Shown: positions 43,260 through 52,541, counted from the stretch's first letter. The stretch is 64,000 nucleotides of DNA from Robinsoniella peoriensis (GCF_000797495.1 NZ_JTGN01000019.1:1-64000), one strand, 5' to 3'. Notes: generated by a model from the sequence alone, not told the origin. Program-made: numbers and translations.

Positions 43260-44366
43260 CTAAAATCCGAATTGATAATGTTCATCGACGTTTTCTTTTG
43301 TCACCGCAACTGCCTCCGTCAAAATAACATCTTCATAGCTCTTCCAATCCTTCTTATCCACCAGAATCTCTTTGGCAACTTCTATGCCTTTTTCTGCAAC
43401 TTTATATGGAGAATTTTCTCCTGTGCCAAAATATTTTCCTTCCTTTATCAGATCATATGCTTCCTTTGCACCATCTGCTGCTGCAACCATATCCACCCCT
43501 GTGATACCTGCATTTTCCAGTGCTTCCATTCCGCCGAACAGCATCTGGTCATTTTCACCCAGCATACAGTTTAAATCTTTATTTGCTGTTATTAAATCTT
43601 CCGCCGCAGTTAATCCTTCTTCTCTTGTTCCTGCACCCCAGCCTTGTCCGCGCAGCGTAAATCTGGCCTTCTCATTGGATGCTTTTCCATTTTTCATTAA
43701 ATCATCTTCAAATTCCTGCGCCGCTTTCCACGCTTCCTCTTCACTGTATCCTGCTCTGCTTTCGATGATTCCACAGAATAATCCCAGCCTTCTTTCCATA
43801 CATGCCACATTTCCTTTCAGTGCACTCAGAAGTACTGCAATAATTTCCTTGTCTTTGTCGAACTGTTCACCATATGCTTTTCCGACCAGCCGTCCATTCT
43901 GCTTATTATCAGAGTATATGGTAGTACATTGATTACACTCTCCCACTCCGCTGTCCAGATTAATGACCGGTATATCTGCTTCTGCAGCTGCATTGATACT
44001 TGGAATGCAGGCATCCGGCTCCACACTGTCCAGAAAAATCAGATCCATCCCCTGAGTAATAAAAGTCTCTAAATTTTCAGCTTCTTTGCTAGTATCACTG
44101 TTCGCATCCAGAACGGTACACTTCCATCCCTTTTCCTGGGACAGTTCTTTTACAGCCTCCACCAGGCTGACGAAATAGGGGGAATCCTGTGTCTTTATTG
44201 CAAAACCGACTTTAATATCCGATGTTTCCTGTACATCCTCCGCTTCCTGTCCTGCAGCCGCTGCTGTTGCCGCTTTTGTTTCTTCACCCTTCCCATTGCT
44301 GCCACATCCTGCCATTGTTATTACCATTGTGAAACATAACACCGCACTTAATATTTTCTTCAACAT
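43260..44366 (-). CDS. Sugar-binding lipoprotein of the ABC importer
   Basis: A 368-aa periplasmic-binding-protein type 1 with an N-terminal lipoprotein signal (LSAVLCFTMVITMAGC, Cys about 23) and KVGFAIKTQDSPYFVSLVEA, then LDANSDTSKEAENLETFITQ, typical of RbsB relatives. The ATG at 44366 has GGAGG at 7 nt; an upstream ATG at 44396 is not used. Several extra cysteines (CNQCTT, CMLGE) are unusual for the family. It determines the specificity of the importer. Confidence 0.9.
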   Translation of the reverse strand: MLKKILSAVLCFTMVITMAGCGSNGKGEETKAATAAAAGQEAEDVQETSDIKVGFAIKTQDSPYFVSLVEAVKELSQEKGWKCTVLDANSDTSKEAENLETFITQGMDLIFLDSVEPDACIPSINAAAEADIPVINLDSGVGECNQCTTIYSDNKQNGRLVGKAYGEQFDKDKEIIAVLLSALKGNVACMERRLGLFCGIIESRAGYSEEEAWKAAQEFEDDLMKNGKASNEKARFTLRGQGWGAGTREEGLTAAEDLITANKDLNCMLGENDQMLFGGMEALENAGITGVDMVAAADGAKEAYDLIKEGKYFGTGENSPYKVAEKGIEVAKEILVDKKDWKSYEDVILTEAVAVTKENVDEHYQFGF

Positions 44367-44513
44367 ACCAATACCTCCGCTTATTTTCATTAACATATGA
44401 TTTTACCGCAACTTCCCACACATGAATTCCCTTCTCCGCTTGTGCTAATTTTTCAAACAAGCTCCCCAGCGTGTCTGACAATTGCTTTTTTGCCAGCTGT
44501 GCGTCAAAAAGCT

Positions 44514-45635
44514 CTAGACATACACTCCGATTTCTTTCGCCAACCGTGCAAAATTCACAATATTTTCTAATGGCATATCATCCATGAAATTACTGGTAGG
44601 CGCCATAATATATCCGCCTTCTTTTCCCAGGGACTGCACTCTCACCTCCATTTCCTGCTTCAACGTTTCCAGGGAGCCGATCAGCGCCGTCTGCTCATCA
44701 ATGCCTCCATGGAAGATCAGCTTATTTCCAAACTCCTTTTGGAGCCGGAACGTATCCATATCGTCTGCACTTGGCTGAATGGGATTTAATATGTCAACTC
44801 CCGTAGCAATTATTCCGTCCAATATTTTATAGACAGATCCGCAGGTGTGATGGAATATCTTTACCCGGGGTGCTTTTGATTTAATAAAATCATTTAATTT
44901 TTTACGCCTGGGAACGATCATTTCATTAAATAACTCCGGAGATATAATAGGTCCCCTCTGTGTCCCATAATCATCCCCCGTCTCCACAATCTGTATGTAC
45001 TCGCCACATGCCGTTAACAGAACATCATACAGCCCCATCTGAATTTCCAGTGTTTTATCCAGCAGTCTGTTGGCAAATTCCTTATCCACCAGCATATCAA
45101 CCAGCATATTTTCCATTCCCCGCAATTCCCAGGCAAGTTCAAAAAATCCATGTGATACTGCTCTGGATGCAATTGCATAATCAGTGTGATAATACAGGTA
45201 TTCTGCTCTTTCCCTCATCCCCCTCGCACGTCCGGGAGCATAAGGATCCGGCCAGGGATAGGTATCAATATCTTCTATTTCTGCATCCTCCAGGGGACTG
45301 CTGTGCCCCTGGGACAGGCCGTTGACCAGCTTTTTCTTAATGCCGAATTCATTTGTGATCACACCTTCCTCATCGTATACCGGCTCATATCCATCGGGCG
45401 GCAGCAAGAAAACATGGCGAAAATCTCCTCCCATCTTTTCCATCAGTTCATCATTATACAATGCAGAACTCTCATCCGGCCGAATCACAAGATCCTCGCT
45501 TTCCACCTGGAAATATTCCTTTACCCGCCTGAAGGTGGGATTGGTCATACCCGATGCGGTTGAACCGATATCAATTGCTACACGGTCCGGTCTCCTGTGT
45601 TCCAAAATACACTGCACTCTTTCTCTGGGTGTCAT
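44514..45635 (-). CDS. UroD-like / methylcobamide methyltransferase-like protein
   Basis: A 373-aa UroD/MtaA-superfamily protein, a paralogue of the one at 11015. N-terminus MTPRERVQCILEHRRPDRVA; zinc motif His263-Thr-Cys265 in FHHTCGSVYK; IFHGGIDEQTAL near the end. It lies between the FGGY kinase and the sugar-binding protein genes, so it belongs to the carbohydrate pathway, not to heme. AAGGAGGAAC precedes the ATG. Proteins of this type are common in sugar operons of gut Clostridia but their chemistry is not established to my knowledge. No corrinoid protein is encoded nearby. Confidence 0.82.
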   Translation of the reverse strand: MTPRERVQCILEHRRPDRVAIDIGSTASGMTNPTFRRVKEYFQVESEDLVIRPDESSALYNDELMEKMGGDFRHVFLLPPDGYEPVYDEEGVITNEFGIKKKLVNGLSQGHSSPLEDAEIEDIDTYPWPDPYAPGRARGMRERAEYLYYHTDYAIASRAVSHGFFELAWELRGMENMLVDMLVDKEFANRLLDKTLEIQMGLYDVLLTACGEYIQIVETGDDYGTQRGPIISPELFNEMIVPRRKKLNDFIKSKAPRVKIFHHTCGSVYKILDGIIATGVDILNPIQPSADDMDTFRLQKEFGNKLIFHGGIDEQTALIGSLETLKQEMEVRVQSLGKEGGYIMAPTSNFMDDMPLENIVNFARLAKEIGVYV

Positions 45636-45686
45636 TTTTGTTCCTCCTTGTTATGCATTATCTGATTATTTTAGCAGCTCTTTTAT

Positions 45687-47192
45687 CTATAACTGTAAAG
45701 CTGCCAGTTCTCTGAACTGCTCTTTCATTGCGGAATATAGCTTTGTATATATTCCATACAGACGGTCATACTTTTCAGCGTTTGCTTCCTCCACGGATAC
45801 CGGTTCAAACTTCAGATATTTTTTTCCGTCCTGAAACGTATTCAGAATTCCCGCTCCATATGCTGCATTTATCATATTTCCCATTGCAGTAGCCTCTTCG
45901 CACTCTGCCAGATACAAGGGTCTTGCAAGTACTTCTGCAAATATCTTCATCCAGATATTACTCTTTGCTATTCCGCCAGCTATTCGAAGTTTTTTGGCTA
46001 CGGCACCTTCTTTGCCAAGTAATTCCATGATCTCCCTCACTGCCAAAGCGTTCCCTTCCATAATTGCCCTTAAAAAATGTTCTCTCCCATGATTTGGGGA
46101 TATTCCAAAAAAGACGCCTTTCATACTACCATCCCATTGAGGACATCGTTGTCCCACTAAGGTAGGAAGGAATAATAGTTTATCGGCACCCGCCTTCACC
46201 TTTTCAGCCATGCGGTTCATTTCTTCATAAACAGAATCCGAATTAAATTCCTGCATGAATTTATCCCGGAACCACCTGTAATTTCCTCCTCCAAAATCAA
46301 CCCCCGCCATATTGCACCATGTCCCCGGAACAATATGGTGATATACATGGAGGGAACCACTTCTAACCGGCCTGTTAGTACATACTCCAAGGGCGGTGAC
46401 AGTACCCCCGGTAATAAAAGCATCGCCTTCTTTTGTAATTCCGCATCCAAGACCGCAGGAGACTGCATCCATGGCACCTGCCACTACCGGAGTTCCCATA
46501 AGCAGACCAGTGTTATCACCAGCCTGTGCAGTAATATTTCCCACCACATCAAAGCACTGGTAAATCAAGGGCAGTTTATCCATATCCAGTTCACAGGCTT
46601 TCACCAATTCCCCGGACCACTCCCCCTTCTCAACATCAAACAGCTGGGTCAATCCTCCTTCCGAAAGATTGCAGGAAAATATTCCGGTCAGCTTATAGGC
46701 AAGAAATCCTGCAGCATTTAATATCTTATAGGTATGCCGATAATGCTTTGGACAATTGTTCTTAAACCACATCAGCTTAGGTGCTATATTGGATTCATCA
46801 TTGCGGTTACCATTTATCTGCGTGAGTATTTCCTGCCCCACGTTGATATCGATCCATTTCTTTTCCATAACGGCACGGCGATCTGTCCAGATCATTGCAT
46901 TGTGAAGTATTTCTCCGTCTCTTCCTATTGGTATCATGGCACTGCTCTGGCTGTCGATTCCCACCACAGCAATCTGCTGGCTGCTGATCCCGGCTTTCCA
47001 TAATACTTCCCGGATTGTTTCACAGGCACCCCTCCACCACTCATTGGGATCCTGCTCTGCAGCACCGTTCTCTCCAAAAAATGTTTTATGTTCTCTGGAC
47101 GCTATGCCAACCATTACACCTTCGCCATTAAATAAAGCCGTCTTGCAGCTGGACGTCCCCAGATCAACGCTGATAATATACTGTTTATCCAT
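45687..47192 (-). CDS. FGGY-family carbohydrate kinase (xylulokinase-like)
   Basis: A 501-aa kinase with the two actin-like ATPase lobes: IISVDLGTSSCKTALF at the N-terminus (phosphate 1), GIDSQSSAMIPI, IWTDRRA, and the C-lobe signature RIAGGIAKSNIWMKIFAEVLARPLY with EATAMGNMINAAYG. The xylulokinase/gluconokinase branch fits best; the exact sugar cannot be read. First gene of the operon that runs to the ABC permease. It is divergent from the DeoR regulator. Confidence 0.9.
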   Translation of the reverse strand: MDKQYIISVDLGTSSCKTALFNGEGVMVGIASREHKTFFGENGAAEQDPNEWWRGACETIREVLWKAGISSQQIAVVGIDSQSSAMIPIGRDGEILHNAMIWTDRRAVMEKKWIDINVGQEILTQINGNRNDESNIAPKLMWFKNNCPKHYRHTYKILNAAGFLAYKLTGIFSCNLSEGGLTQLFDVEKGEWSGELVKACELDMDKLPLIYQCFDVVGNITAQAGDNTGLLMGTPVVAGAMDAVSCGLGCGITKEGDAFITGGTVTALGVCTNRPVRSGSLHVYHHIVPGTWCNMAGVDFGGGNYRWFRDKFMQEFNSDSVYEEMNRMAEKVKAGADKLLFLPTLVGQRCPQWDGSMKGVFFGISPNHGREHFLRAIMEGNALAVREIMELLGKEGAVAKKLRIAGGIAKSNIWMKIFAEVLARPLYLAECEEATAMGNMINAAYGAGILNTFQDGKKYLKFEPVSVEEANAEKYDRLYGIYTKLYSAMKEQFRELAALQL

Positions 47193-47227
47193 TTTCTCTT
47201 CCTCGTTGTTTATTCAATGTTTATTAT

Positions 47228-47476
47228 TTGTTTATTGTGTTTGTTTTGTTTATAGTTACATATAATCATATCCTGTTCGTTTTGTCAAGATGTTTTTGAT
47301 GTATTTTATAATTTATTGTCTTTTTTATTCATTTGTTTGTTTAATTCATATATCATTTATTATGGTATTGAACATTTTTTTTGATATCACTCACACTTGT
47401 ACACAAACAAACATTTTATTCCAAGAATCCTATTGTAATTTTTTCTACTAAACTATATAATAGAATAAACAAACAT
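47228..47476. promoter_or_regulatory. Cluster of AAACAAACAT-type boxes between divergent genes
   Basis: Direct copies AAACAAACAT at 47405-47414 and 47467-47476; inverted copies as TTTGTTTGTTT at 47332-47342 and a run of TGTTTGTTTTGTTT at about 47238-47251. They cover both the kinase-operon side and the deoR side of the 338-bp gap, as expected for a DeoR-type repressor that forms a loop. The rest of the gap is very AT-rich. Confidence 0.55.
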
Positions 47477-47531
47477 AAGGTAACTATGTTTTATTTGTGT
47501 TTGATTCTTTTTGAAAGGAACATAAAATTAT

Positions 47532-48326
47532 ATGAAAATCAAACGAACAGATCAAATTATTGAATATATGCGTACTCATGGCGGTGTCGCAAATGTTGTT
47601 GACTTATGTGAGAAATTCGGTGTTTCAGATATGACCATCCGAAGAGATCTGCAGACACTGGAAAATAACAAGTCTGTAATCCGGCATTACGGAGGCGCCA
47701 CCCTGATACAGGAAATAACCTCCTCTGTAAATGCCGCTCCATTTCAAACACGGCTCAATGTAAACCAGCAGATTAAAATGAGTTTAGGACTGGCTGCAGC
47801 AGAATACCTGCAAAAAGCCAGCATACTCCCCACCTGTAATGCAGTATATATTGCCTCCGGTACAACTTTGTACAGTATGGCACTGCAAATCAATTATCCG
47901 TTAAGTAATACTACCCTGGTTACAGACAACGTAAGCGTATCCCAGGTATTGGCAAGCCACCCGGACTACACAGTAATTTCTATCGGAGGCCAGTTAATTC
48001 TCCCTTCCCTGAATGCAGTGGGGCATGTTGCTGAAAATATGATTCGCAGCTTTTCATTTGATTATGCCTTTATCAGCGCTGCTGCCATCGATGAAAACGG
48101 TTATATTTATAACTACAATTATATAGAGGCCGGAACTTTTACTGCCGTTCTGGAATCCAGCCGCCATATTATTGTAGTTGCCGATTCCACTAAATTTATG
48201 AAAAAAACCTTTGTGCAGCTCTGCCAGCTGAAAAAGGGATACACCCTCATTACAGATTCGGGTATATCCCAGGACTTTTATCATACTTTGGTTAAAAATG
48301 AAGTTGATGTGATTGTAGCACCATGA
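47532..48326 (+). CDS. DeoR/GlpR-family transcriptional repressor
   Basis: A 264-aa regulator: N-terminal DeoR HTH (about 5-57: IIEYMRTHGGVANVVDLCEK, FGVSDMTIRRDLQTLE, IRHYGGATL) and the C-terminal sugar-phosphate sensor domain (VYIASGTTLYSMALQ, VTDNVSV, FISAAAIDENG, VVADSTKFMKKTFVQL). It probably senses the phosphorylated sugar made by the FGGY kinase and controls the divergent operon through the AAACAAACAT boxes. AAAGGAAC is about 12 nt from the ATG, slightly long. Confidence 0.92.
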   Translation: MKIKRTDQIIEYMRTHGGVANVVDLCEKFGVSDMTIRRDLQTLENNKSVIRHYGGATLIQEITSSVNAAPFQTRLNVNQQIKMSLGLAAAEYLQKASILPTCNAVYIASGTTLYSMALQINYPLSNTTLVTDNVSVSQVLASHPDYTVISIGGQLILPSLNAVGHVAENMIRSFSFDYAFISAAAIDENGYIYNYNYIEAGTFTAVLESSRHIIVVADSTKFMKKTFVQLCQLKKGYTLITDSGISQDFYHTLVKNEVDVIVAP

Positions 48327-48377
48327 TGGTCAGATATCTCTGACGGTGGGAAGATATTTGGCTTTTGCATATAAAAA

Positions 48378-48411
48378 GCCGATAACCATATATATTTCAT
48401 AGGTTATCGGC
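48378..48411 (-). terminator. Intrinsic terminator of the MarR-ABC operon
   Basis: GCCGATAACC and GGTTATCGGC with a 14-nt loop; on the minus strand followed by TTTTTATATG. It may also slow + strand transcripts from deoR, though no T run follows there. Confidence 0.8.
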
Positions 48412-48454
48412 CCTGCCTCACCAAACACATTTTATTGCATTTTGCATTTCTAAA

Positions 48455-49432
48455 TTAATAAATCCCTTTCTTTACTTTATGGCTCGTAATCACTCCTCCA
48501 ATCACCCAGAATCCAACAATCCAGATCATTAAGTAGATAACTTGATCCATGTAATTAAAGAATTTCCCACCACCAGCAATTCCCTGAATCATATTCATGT
48601 ATGCCTTTTGCGGTATGAGATTTAATACATTGTCTAGCAGAGTGTTGTTATCCGAAAATGATATAAAACAGCCGGCTAATATACAGGTAATTACCGCAAT
48701 ACCACTAGCTGCCAGCGAAGTATTCCTTTCAATCAGCGAAGAAATGAACAGGGCAAATGATGTTGAAAAAACTGTAAGAATCCCAAGTAATAACGCCATC
48801 ATTCCAAGGCTATAACCAAGATTTATTCCAAAGCCGGCATTTGCAATAACAATTGCAACATATGTTGGTATGAAAAGGAACAGAACTGTTAAAATACCCT
48901 GTGAGAAAAGATATTGTTTTTCACTTACAGGCGCTGTCATAATCCTGCGAAATGTTTTCTTAATTCGGTCTTCCGGATATAGTATCGTTAAAGCTACCGC
49001 CTGCATAATCATAATCATGAAAATATATCCCAGTATATTCGTTCCTGCACCCCTTTTGTTTTCTATTTCCATTTTGCCGGTATTAAAATAGTTTTCCATT
49101 GCAGATTGTTCTTTTTTACTTTTGATGGTTTCAACCCGATAAGTTCCATCCTTATTTTGCTCGATGACAGCTGCATATGTCCCCATAAGCAGGGCAGATT
49201 CAGGGGGCCTCTCTTTCACAACATCTATTTTATATTTGTTATTTTCCGATATTTCCCGGGATATCCCACTTATATCACCAACCAAGGCAACGGATAATTT
49301 CATTTCAGCCCTTTCAGAAAATATCACAGCAATTCCTATGAAAACCGGTACAATAATTATGGCAACTGCCAGAATCTCTTTATGTGTAAGAATACGTTTA
49401 AAGTTGTTTTTAATTAAATTTATACAATTCAT
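48455..49432 (-). CDS. ABC-2-type exporter permease
   Basis: A 325-aa permease: an N-terminal helix (about 20-40), a 110-residue outside domain, then five helices (from about 148 to 315). This is the ABC2_membrane_3 layout used for exporting drugs, peptides or lipids. Its start overlaps the next permease gene by 4 nt (ATGA). Last gene of the operon. Confidence 0.88.
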   Translation of the reverse strand: MNCINLIKNNFKRILTHKEILAVAIIIVPVFIGIAVIFSERAEMKLSVALVGDISGISREISENNKYKIDVVKERPPESALLMGTYAAVIEQNKDGTYRVETIKSKKEQSAMENYFNTGKMEIENKRGAGTNILGYIFMIMIMQAVALTILYPEDRIKKTFRRIMTAPVSEKQYLFSQGILTVLFLFIPTYVAIVIANAGFGINLGYSLGMMALLLGILTVFSTSFALFISSLIERNTSLAASGIAVITCILAGCFISFSDNNTLLDNVLNLIPQKAYMNMIQGIAGGGKFFNYMDQVIYLMIWIVGFWVIGGVITSHKVKKGIY

Positions 49433-50184
49433 GCTACATAGTCCTCCGGTTTAAATGTAATCTGGCAGATTGCAATACATATGACTGACAGCAACAGCAT
49501 CATACCCATTACAGGAAGAAACAGATGAAAGTTCTGGTCATAGATTATCTGAAAAGCACATTCTGTTACCCATCTTACCGGTGAAATAACAGATATCATT
49601 TCCACCATTCTGCCAAAGCTCGCTGTAGGAAAAAATATGCCTCCAAAAAAGACGAATACCAGTATAACAAGGGGTATCACGGAATTTGCTCCCTCTTCAC
49701 TTTTTAGAAGACAACAGCACATAATGCCGAAAGCAGTTCCAAATAGTGCAGCAAAATTAATCAGCAGCATAATATAGACCAGGTTTTTTCCGCCAAAATT
49801 TATATGGAAGATAAACTGCCCGAGAAAACAAATGAAACTGTATGAAATACTGCCCAGAATATAAGTAGAAATCATTTTTGACAGATATATTTTCACTTTG
49901 GAAACCGGTGCATAAATAATCCGGGTATTTCCTCTCTTTACTTTTTCTTCCATAAATGTATTTGATGCTGTCATTGCTATCAGGAATGCCACAAAAATCA
50001 TCATTGTGATCCCATTGTAGTCGAAAGAACTCACATTGCCTGCTCCAAAACTGCCTGATGTTACAAGTCCCATTACCCCAATTAAGATAAACGGAAATAT
50101 GGTATTGACTATGAGCAGCATTGGATTTTTGATAATATTCATAAAATCGAATTTTATGATTTTTATAAAGTTCAAACTAATCAC
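49429..50184 (-). CDS. ABC-2-type exporter permease
   Basis: A 251-aa permease with six helices and no large outside domain; FFGGIFFPTASFGRMVEMIS VISP (broken here) is the typical ABC-2 segment before the last helices. It starts 4 nt after the ATPase stop. Together with the 325-aa permease it makes a heterodimeric channel. Confidence 0.88.
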   Translation of the reverse strand: MISLNFIKIIKFDFMNIIKNPMLLIVNTIFPFILIGVMGLVTSGSFGAGNVSSFDYNGITMMIFVAFLIAMTASNTFMEEKVKRGNTRIIYAPVSKVKIYLSKMISTYILGSISYSFICFLGQFIFHINFGGKNLVYIMLLINFAALFGTAFGIMCCCLLKSEEGANSVIPLVILVFVFFGGIFFPTASFGRMVEMISVISPVRWVTECAFQIIYDQNFHLFLPVMGMMLLLSVICIAICQITFKPEDYVA

Positions 50185-50188
50185 CTTC

Positions 50189-51127
50189 TTAATCTCTTAA
50201 TTTTCGTCCGGTCAATTCAAGAAACACTGTTTCCAGGGACGCCTCTTCACTGCGCATACTTTCAATTTTACAGCCATTTGCAATGATTACGGATATAATA
50301 TCATTTAGATTTTCTTCTGATTGGTCCGAAGTAACTGCAATATTTGATTCAGAAAAAACAACTTCCCGAACACCTTTCAAGTCCAGAAAATCCTGCTCAT
50401 TGCATTTTTCCTTTTCCTCAACCTCAAAGTAATACGTGACATCATTATTTACTTTCTGATTCAATTCTTCTTTTGTCCCCTCCGCAATAATCGTTCCTTC
50501 GTTCATAATAATAATCCGGTCACAGATTGCCTCCACTTCTTCCATATAATGTGTGGAATAAATAACAGTTGCCCCTCTCTGCCGTAAAGTCCTGATTGAC
50601 TCTAAAATGTGATTCCTTGACTGCGGATCAATCCCCACCGTAGGTTCATCCATGATAATCAGTTCCGGCTGGTGAACGATGGCACAGGCTATATTCAGCC
50701 TTCTTTTCATACCACCGGAAAAAGTTCTCGGCTTATCATCCTTTTTATCATATAAACCGACTAATTCTAAAGCTTCTTTTGCCCGTAATTCTAATTGCTT
50801 CCCGTTTATTCCATAGAGACTGCCAAAGAAACGTACATTTTGAATGGCTGTAATTTCTTCATAGATAGCTAAATCCTGAGGTACTACCCCCAGCAACCGC
50901 TTAATTTCCTTTACATTCTTCTTTAAATCCCGGTCAAAAATCGTGACCTCTCCCTGATCCATAGAAAGAATGGTTGACAGAATATTAATCGTTGTGCTTT
51001 TTCCAGCCCCATTTGGTCCAAGGAAACCAAGAATTTCTCCTTCATTCACCACAAAGTTAATACCATTAACCGCTTTCTTTGTATGATAGCTTTTCTCCAG
51101 ATTATGGACTTTAACAATACTATTCAC
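50189..51127 (-). CDS. ABC exporter ATP-binding protein (drug-exporter type)
   Basis: A 312-aa ATPase with Walker A GPNGAGKST, signature FSGGMKRRLNIACA, Walker B LIIMDEPTVGIDP and a C-terminal extension (about 225-312) as in DrrA/CcmA-type exporters. I choose GTG 51127: GGAGG lies 8 nt upstream and the start overlaps the last codons of the MarR gene (8 nt), giving coupling. The longer frame from 51217 runs inside marR and is unlikely. Confidence 0.9.
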   Translation of the reverse strand: MNSIVKVHNLEKSYHTKKAVNGINFVVNEGEILGFLGPNGAGKSTTINILSTILSMDQGEVTIFDRDLKKNVKEIKRLLGVVPQDLAIYEEITAIQNVRFFGSLYGINGKQLELRAKEALELVGLYDKKDDKPRTFSGGMKRRLNIACAIVHQPELIIMDEPTVGIDPQSRNHILESIRTLRQRGATVIYSTHYMEEVEAICDRIIIMNEGTIIAEGTKEELNQKVNNDVTYYFEVEEKEKCNEQDFLDLKGVREVVFSESNIAVTSDQSEENLNDIISVIIANGCKIESMRSEEASLETVFLELTGRKLRD

Positions 51128-51695
51128 TTTTATTTCCTCCATTATGGGCATGATATCGGCTCCGGTCAAATTCTTCCAGTGCTTTCTTCTGGCTTTTGGT
51201 AAGCTCTCCGTCTCCAACCACCCGATTATCTACATCTTCCTCAAAACCATCCATTTCTTCTCCATCATAACGGTACATTTTTTTGAGCAGGCTCCATAAA
51301 ATTTCAAGTTCTTCCGTTGTAAAACGCTGAAAAACATCGGCAAAAAACTTTAAGGAACGTTCCGAACACTCCATCATAACCTGCAAACCAATATCAGTTA
51401 TTTTAACATTCACGGCTCTTTTATCCTGTTCACTGGGTACCGTAACCACATACCCCTTTTTTTCGATGGCAGTAATTAAATGCTTTACACTTTGTTTTGT
51501 AGTACCAAGCTTTTTTGCAATATTATTCAGTGTTGTTTCACCTTCTTTTAAATGCGCTGCCGCAAGCATAGCCATATACTGCCGGGAAGTTAAATCCTGC
51601 ATAAACTGGTCTCCTTTTACCTGTAGTTTATTGGTAACAGAAAAAAGTGTGGCATATGCCTGGTTCATTAGAAATAAATCATTTGCGTATTTCAT
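51120..51695 (-). CDS. MarR-family regulator
   Basis: A 191-aa winged-helix regulator: LTSRQYMAMLAAAHLKEGET, LNNIAKKLGTTKQSVKHLIT (recognition helix), KGYVVTVPSEQDKRAVNVKIT (wing). A C-terminal extension of about 40 acidic residues is longer than usual. It is the first gene of the ABC exporter operon and sits behind two operator-like sites, so ligand-relieved autorepression is likely. Confidence 0.92.
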   Translation of the reverse strand: MKYANDLFLMNQAYATLFSVTNKLQVKGDQFMQDLTSRQYMAMLAAAHLKEGETTLNNIAKKLGTTKQSVKHLITAIEKKGYVVTVPSEQDKRAVNVKITDIGLQVMMECSERSLKFFADVFQRFTTEELEILWSLLKKMYRYDGEEMDGFEEDVDNRVVGDGELTKSQKKALEEFDRSRYHAHNGGNKSE

Positions 51696-51713
51696 TATAT
51701 TCTCCTTTCATAC

Positions 51714-51761
51714 GACAACATGCTGTCTAAATGTATGTTAACATTAAGACAGCATGTTGTC
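51714..51761. promoter_or_regulatory. Double MarR operator with embedded promoter
   Basis: GACAACATGCTGTCT (51714-51728) and its exact reverse complement AGACAGCATGTTGTC (51747-51761), 33 bp centre to centre, about three helical turns. Each arm is itself a near-palindrome (GACA-n6-TGTC), so two dimers could bind. On the minus strand TTGACA (51763-51758), 17 nt, TAACAT (51740-51735) lies between and within the arms. Confidence 0.75.
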
Positions 51762-51942
51762 AATGTATTTATGAAAATATTTAAAAGGTTCCTTTTATTA
51801 AACGGGCTTTCCTCTTCATTGAAAGCTTCAAATTCTTTAATTTATAAATTATACTAAGATATTATATACCACGAAAGATTATATCTGGTCGTTTATGTAT
51901 CTAAAGGTAAGTTTATTGACATGAACCATACGGTAGTTGATT

Positions 51943-52431
51943 TCATTTCTCTCTTTCATGTCTTCTATATCTTATCTGCCACTTAATTCCAAGGTTTTCT
52001 AATTTTTCGCATTTCCATTTACTTATTTTATTCAGGCGATAGCATTTCCTTTGATAAAGGAGCCATTCTCCAAGAGGCATTTGCTTATATATCAAATTCT
52101 TGGGTATATCAATGTTCCCAAATTCTAAATAATACGCTTCGCAATATTTATACCCTGTCTCCCATGTTCTTCTCACCCCAAGTGTCCACATCATCCCGAT
52201 CTGGTTTAACAGATAAATTTTTCTGGCATCAATTTTATAAACGCCCTTTTGGTGGTATGCAGACCTCTGTCTTTCGATCCACCGACCAAGAAGAAATCCT
52301 TCTCGTGTTTTATAATTCACAGGTATTTTTAAATGATGCTCTAAAGAATAAAATTCTTTTGCTAACGCATACCACTCATCCCACGATAAACGTGTATATG
52401 TTTGTTTTTTGGTAGATTCAAAAGTACTCAT
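51943..52431 (-). CDS. Protein with two helicase-associated (HA) domains, no helicase
   Basis: A 162-aa basic protein made of two copies of the helicase-associated domain: residues 16-83 (WDEWYALAKEFY, IPVNYKTREGFLLGRWIERQ) and 90-151 (WETGYKYCEAYYLEFG, IPKNLIYKQMPLGEWLLYQR). HA domains bind DNA and normally follow helicases; stand-alone repeats occur in Clostridia and actinobacteria with no known role. The start at 52431 has GGGAGGT 6 nt upstream; the frame open to 52545 overlaps a 22-codon leader ORF. It is the last gene downstream of the pilus cluster. Confidence 0.8.
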   Translation of the reverse strand: MSTFESTKKQTYTRLSWDEWYALAKEFYSLEHHLKIPVNYKTREGFLLGRWIERQRSAYHQKGVYKIDARKIYLLNQIGMMWTLGVRRTWETGYKYCEAYYLEFGNIDIPKNLIYKQMPLGEWLLYQRKCYRLNKISKWKCEKLENLGIKWQIRYRRHEREK

Positions 52432-52433
52432 GA

Positions 52434-52502
52434 TTACCTCCCTTCTGCAAAAGTTTTTTCCTCCAACTCCCGAATATATTCTAAGATTTCTTTTTGTCTC
52501 AT
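52434..52502 (-). CDS. 22-aa leader ORF ahead of the HA-domain gene
   Basis: AGAGGA about 8 nt before an ATG, then MRQKEILEYIRELEEKTFAE, GR, stop. Its stop lies 2 nt before the start of the HA-domain gene, and its last codons contain that gene's ribosome site (GGGAGG). The peptide is a charged amphipathic helix. Either a real micro-protein or a coupling leader. Confidence 0.5.
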   Translation of the reverse strand: MRQKEILEYIRELEEKTFAEGR

Positions 52503-52541
52503 CTTTTATTCCTCTCTTTGAGAGCGTGTTGGAAAGTTTAA

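Noticed and set aside
47228..47476. CRISPR-like or tandem repeat array
   Set aside because: Boxes are only about 10 bp, unevenly spaced and in both orientations; they fit operator sites instead.
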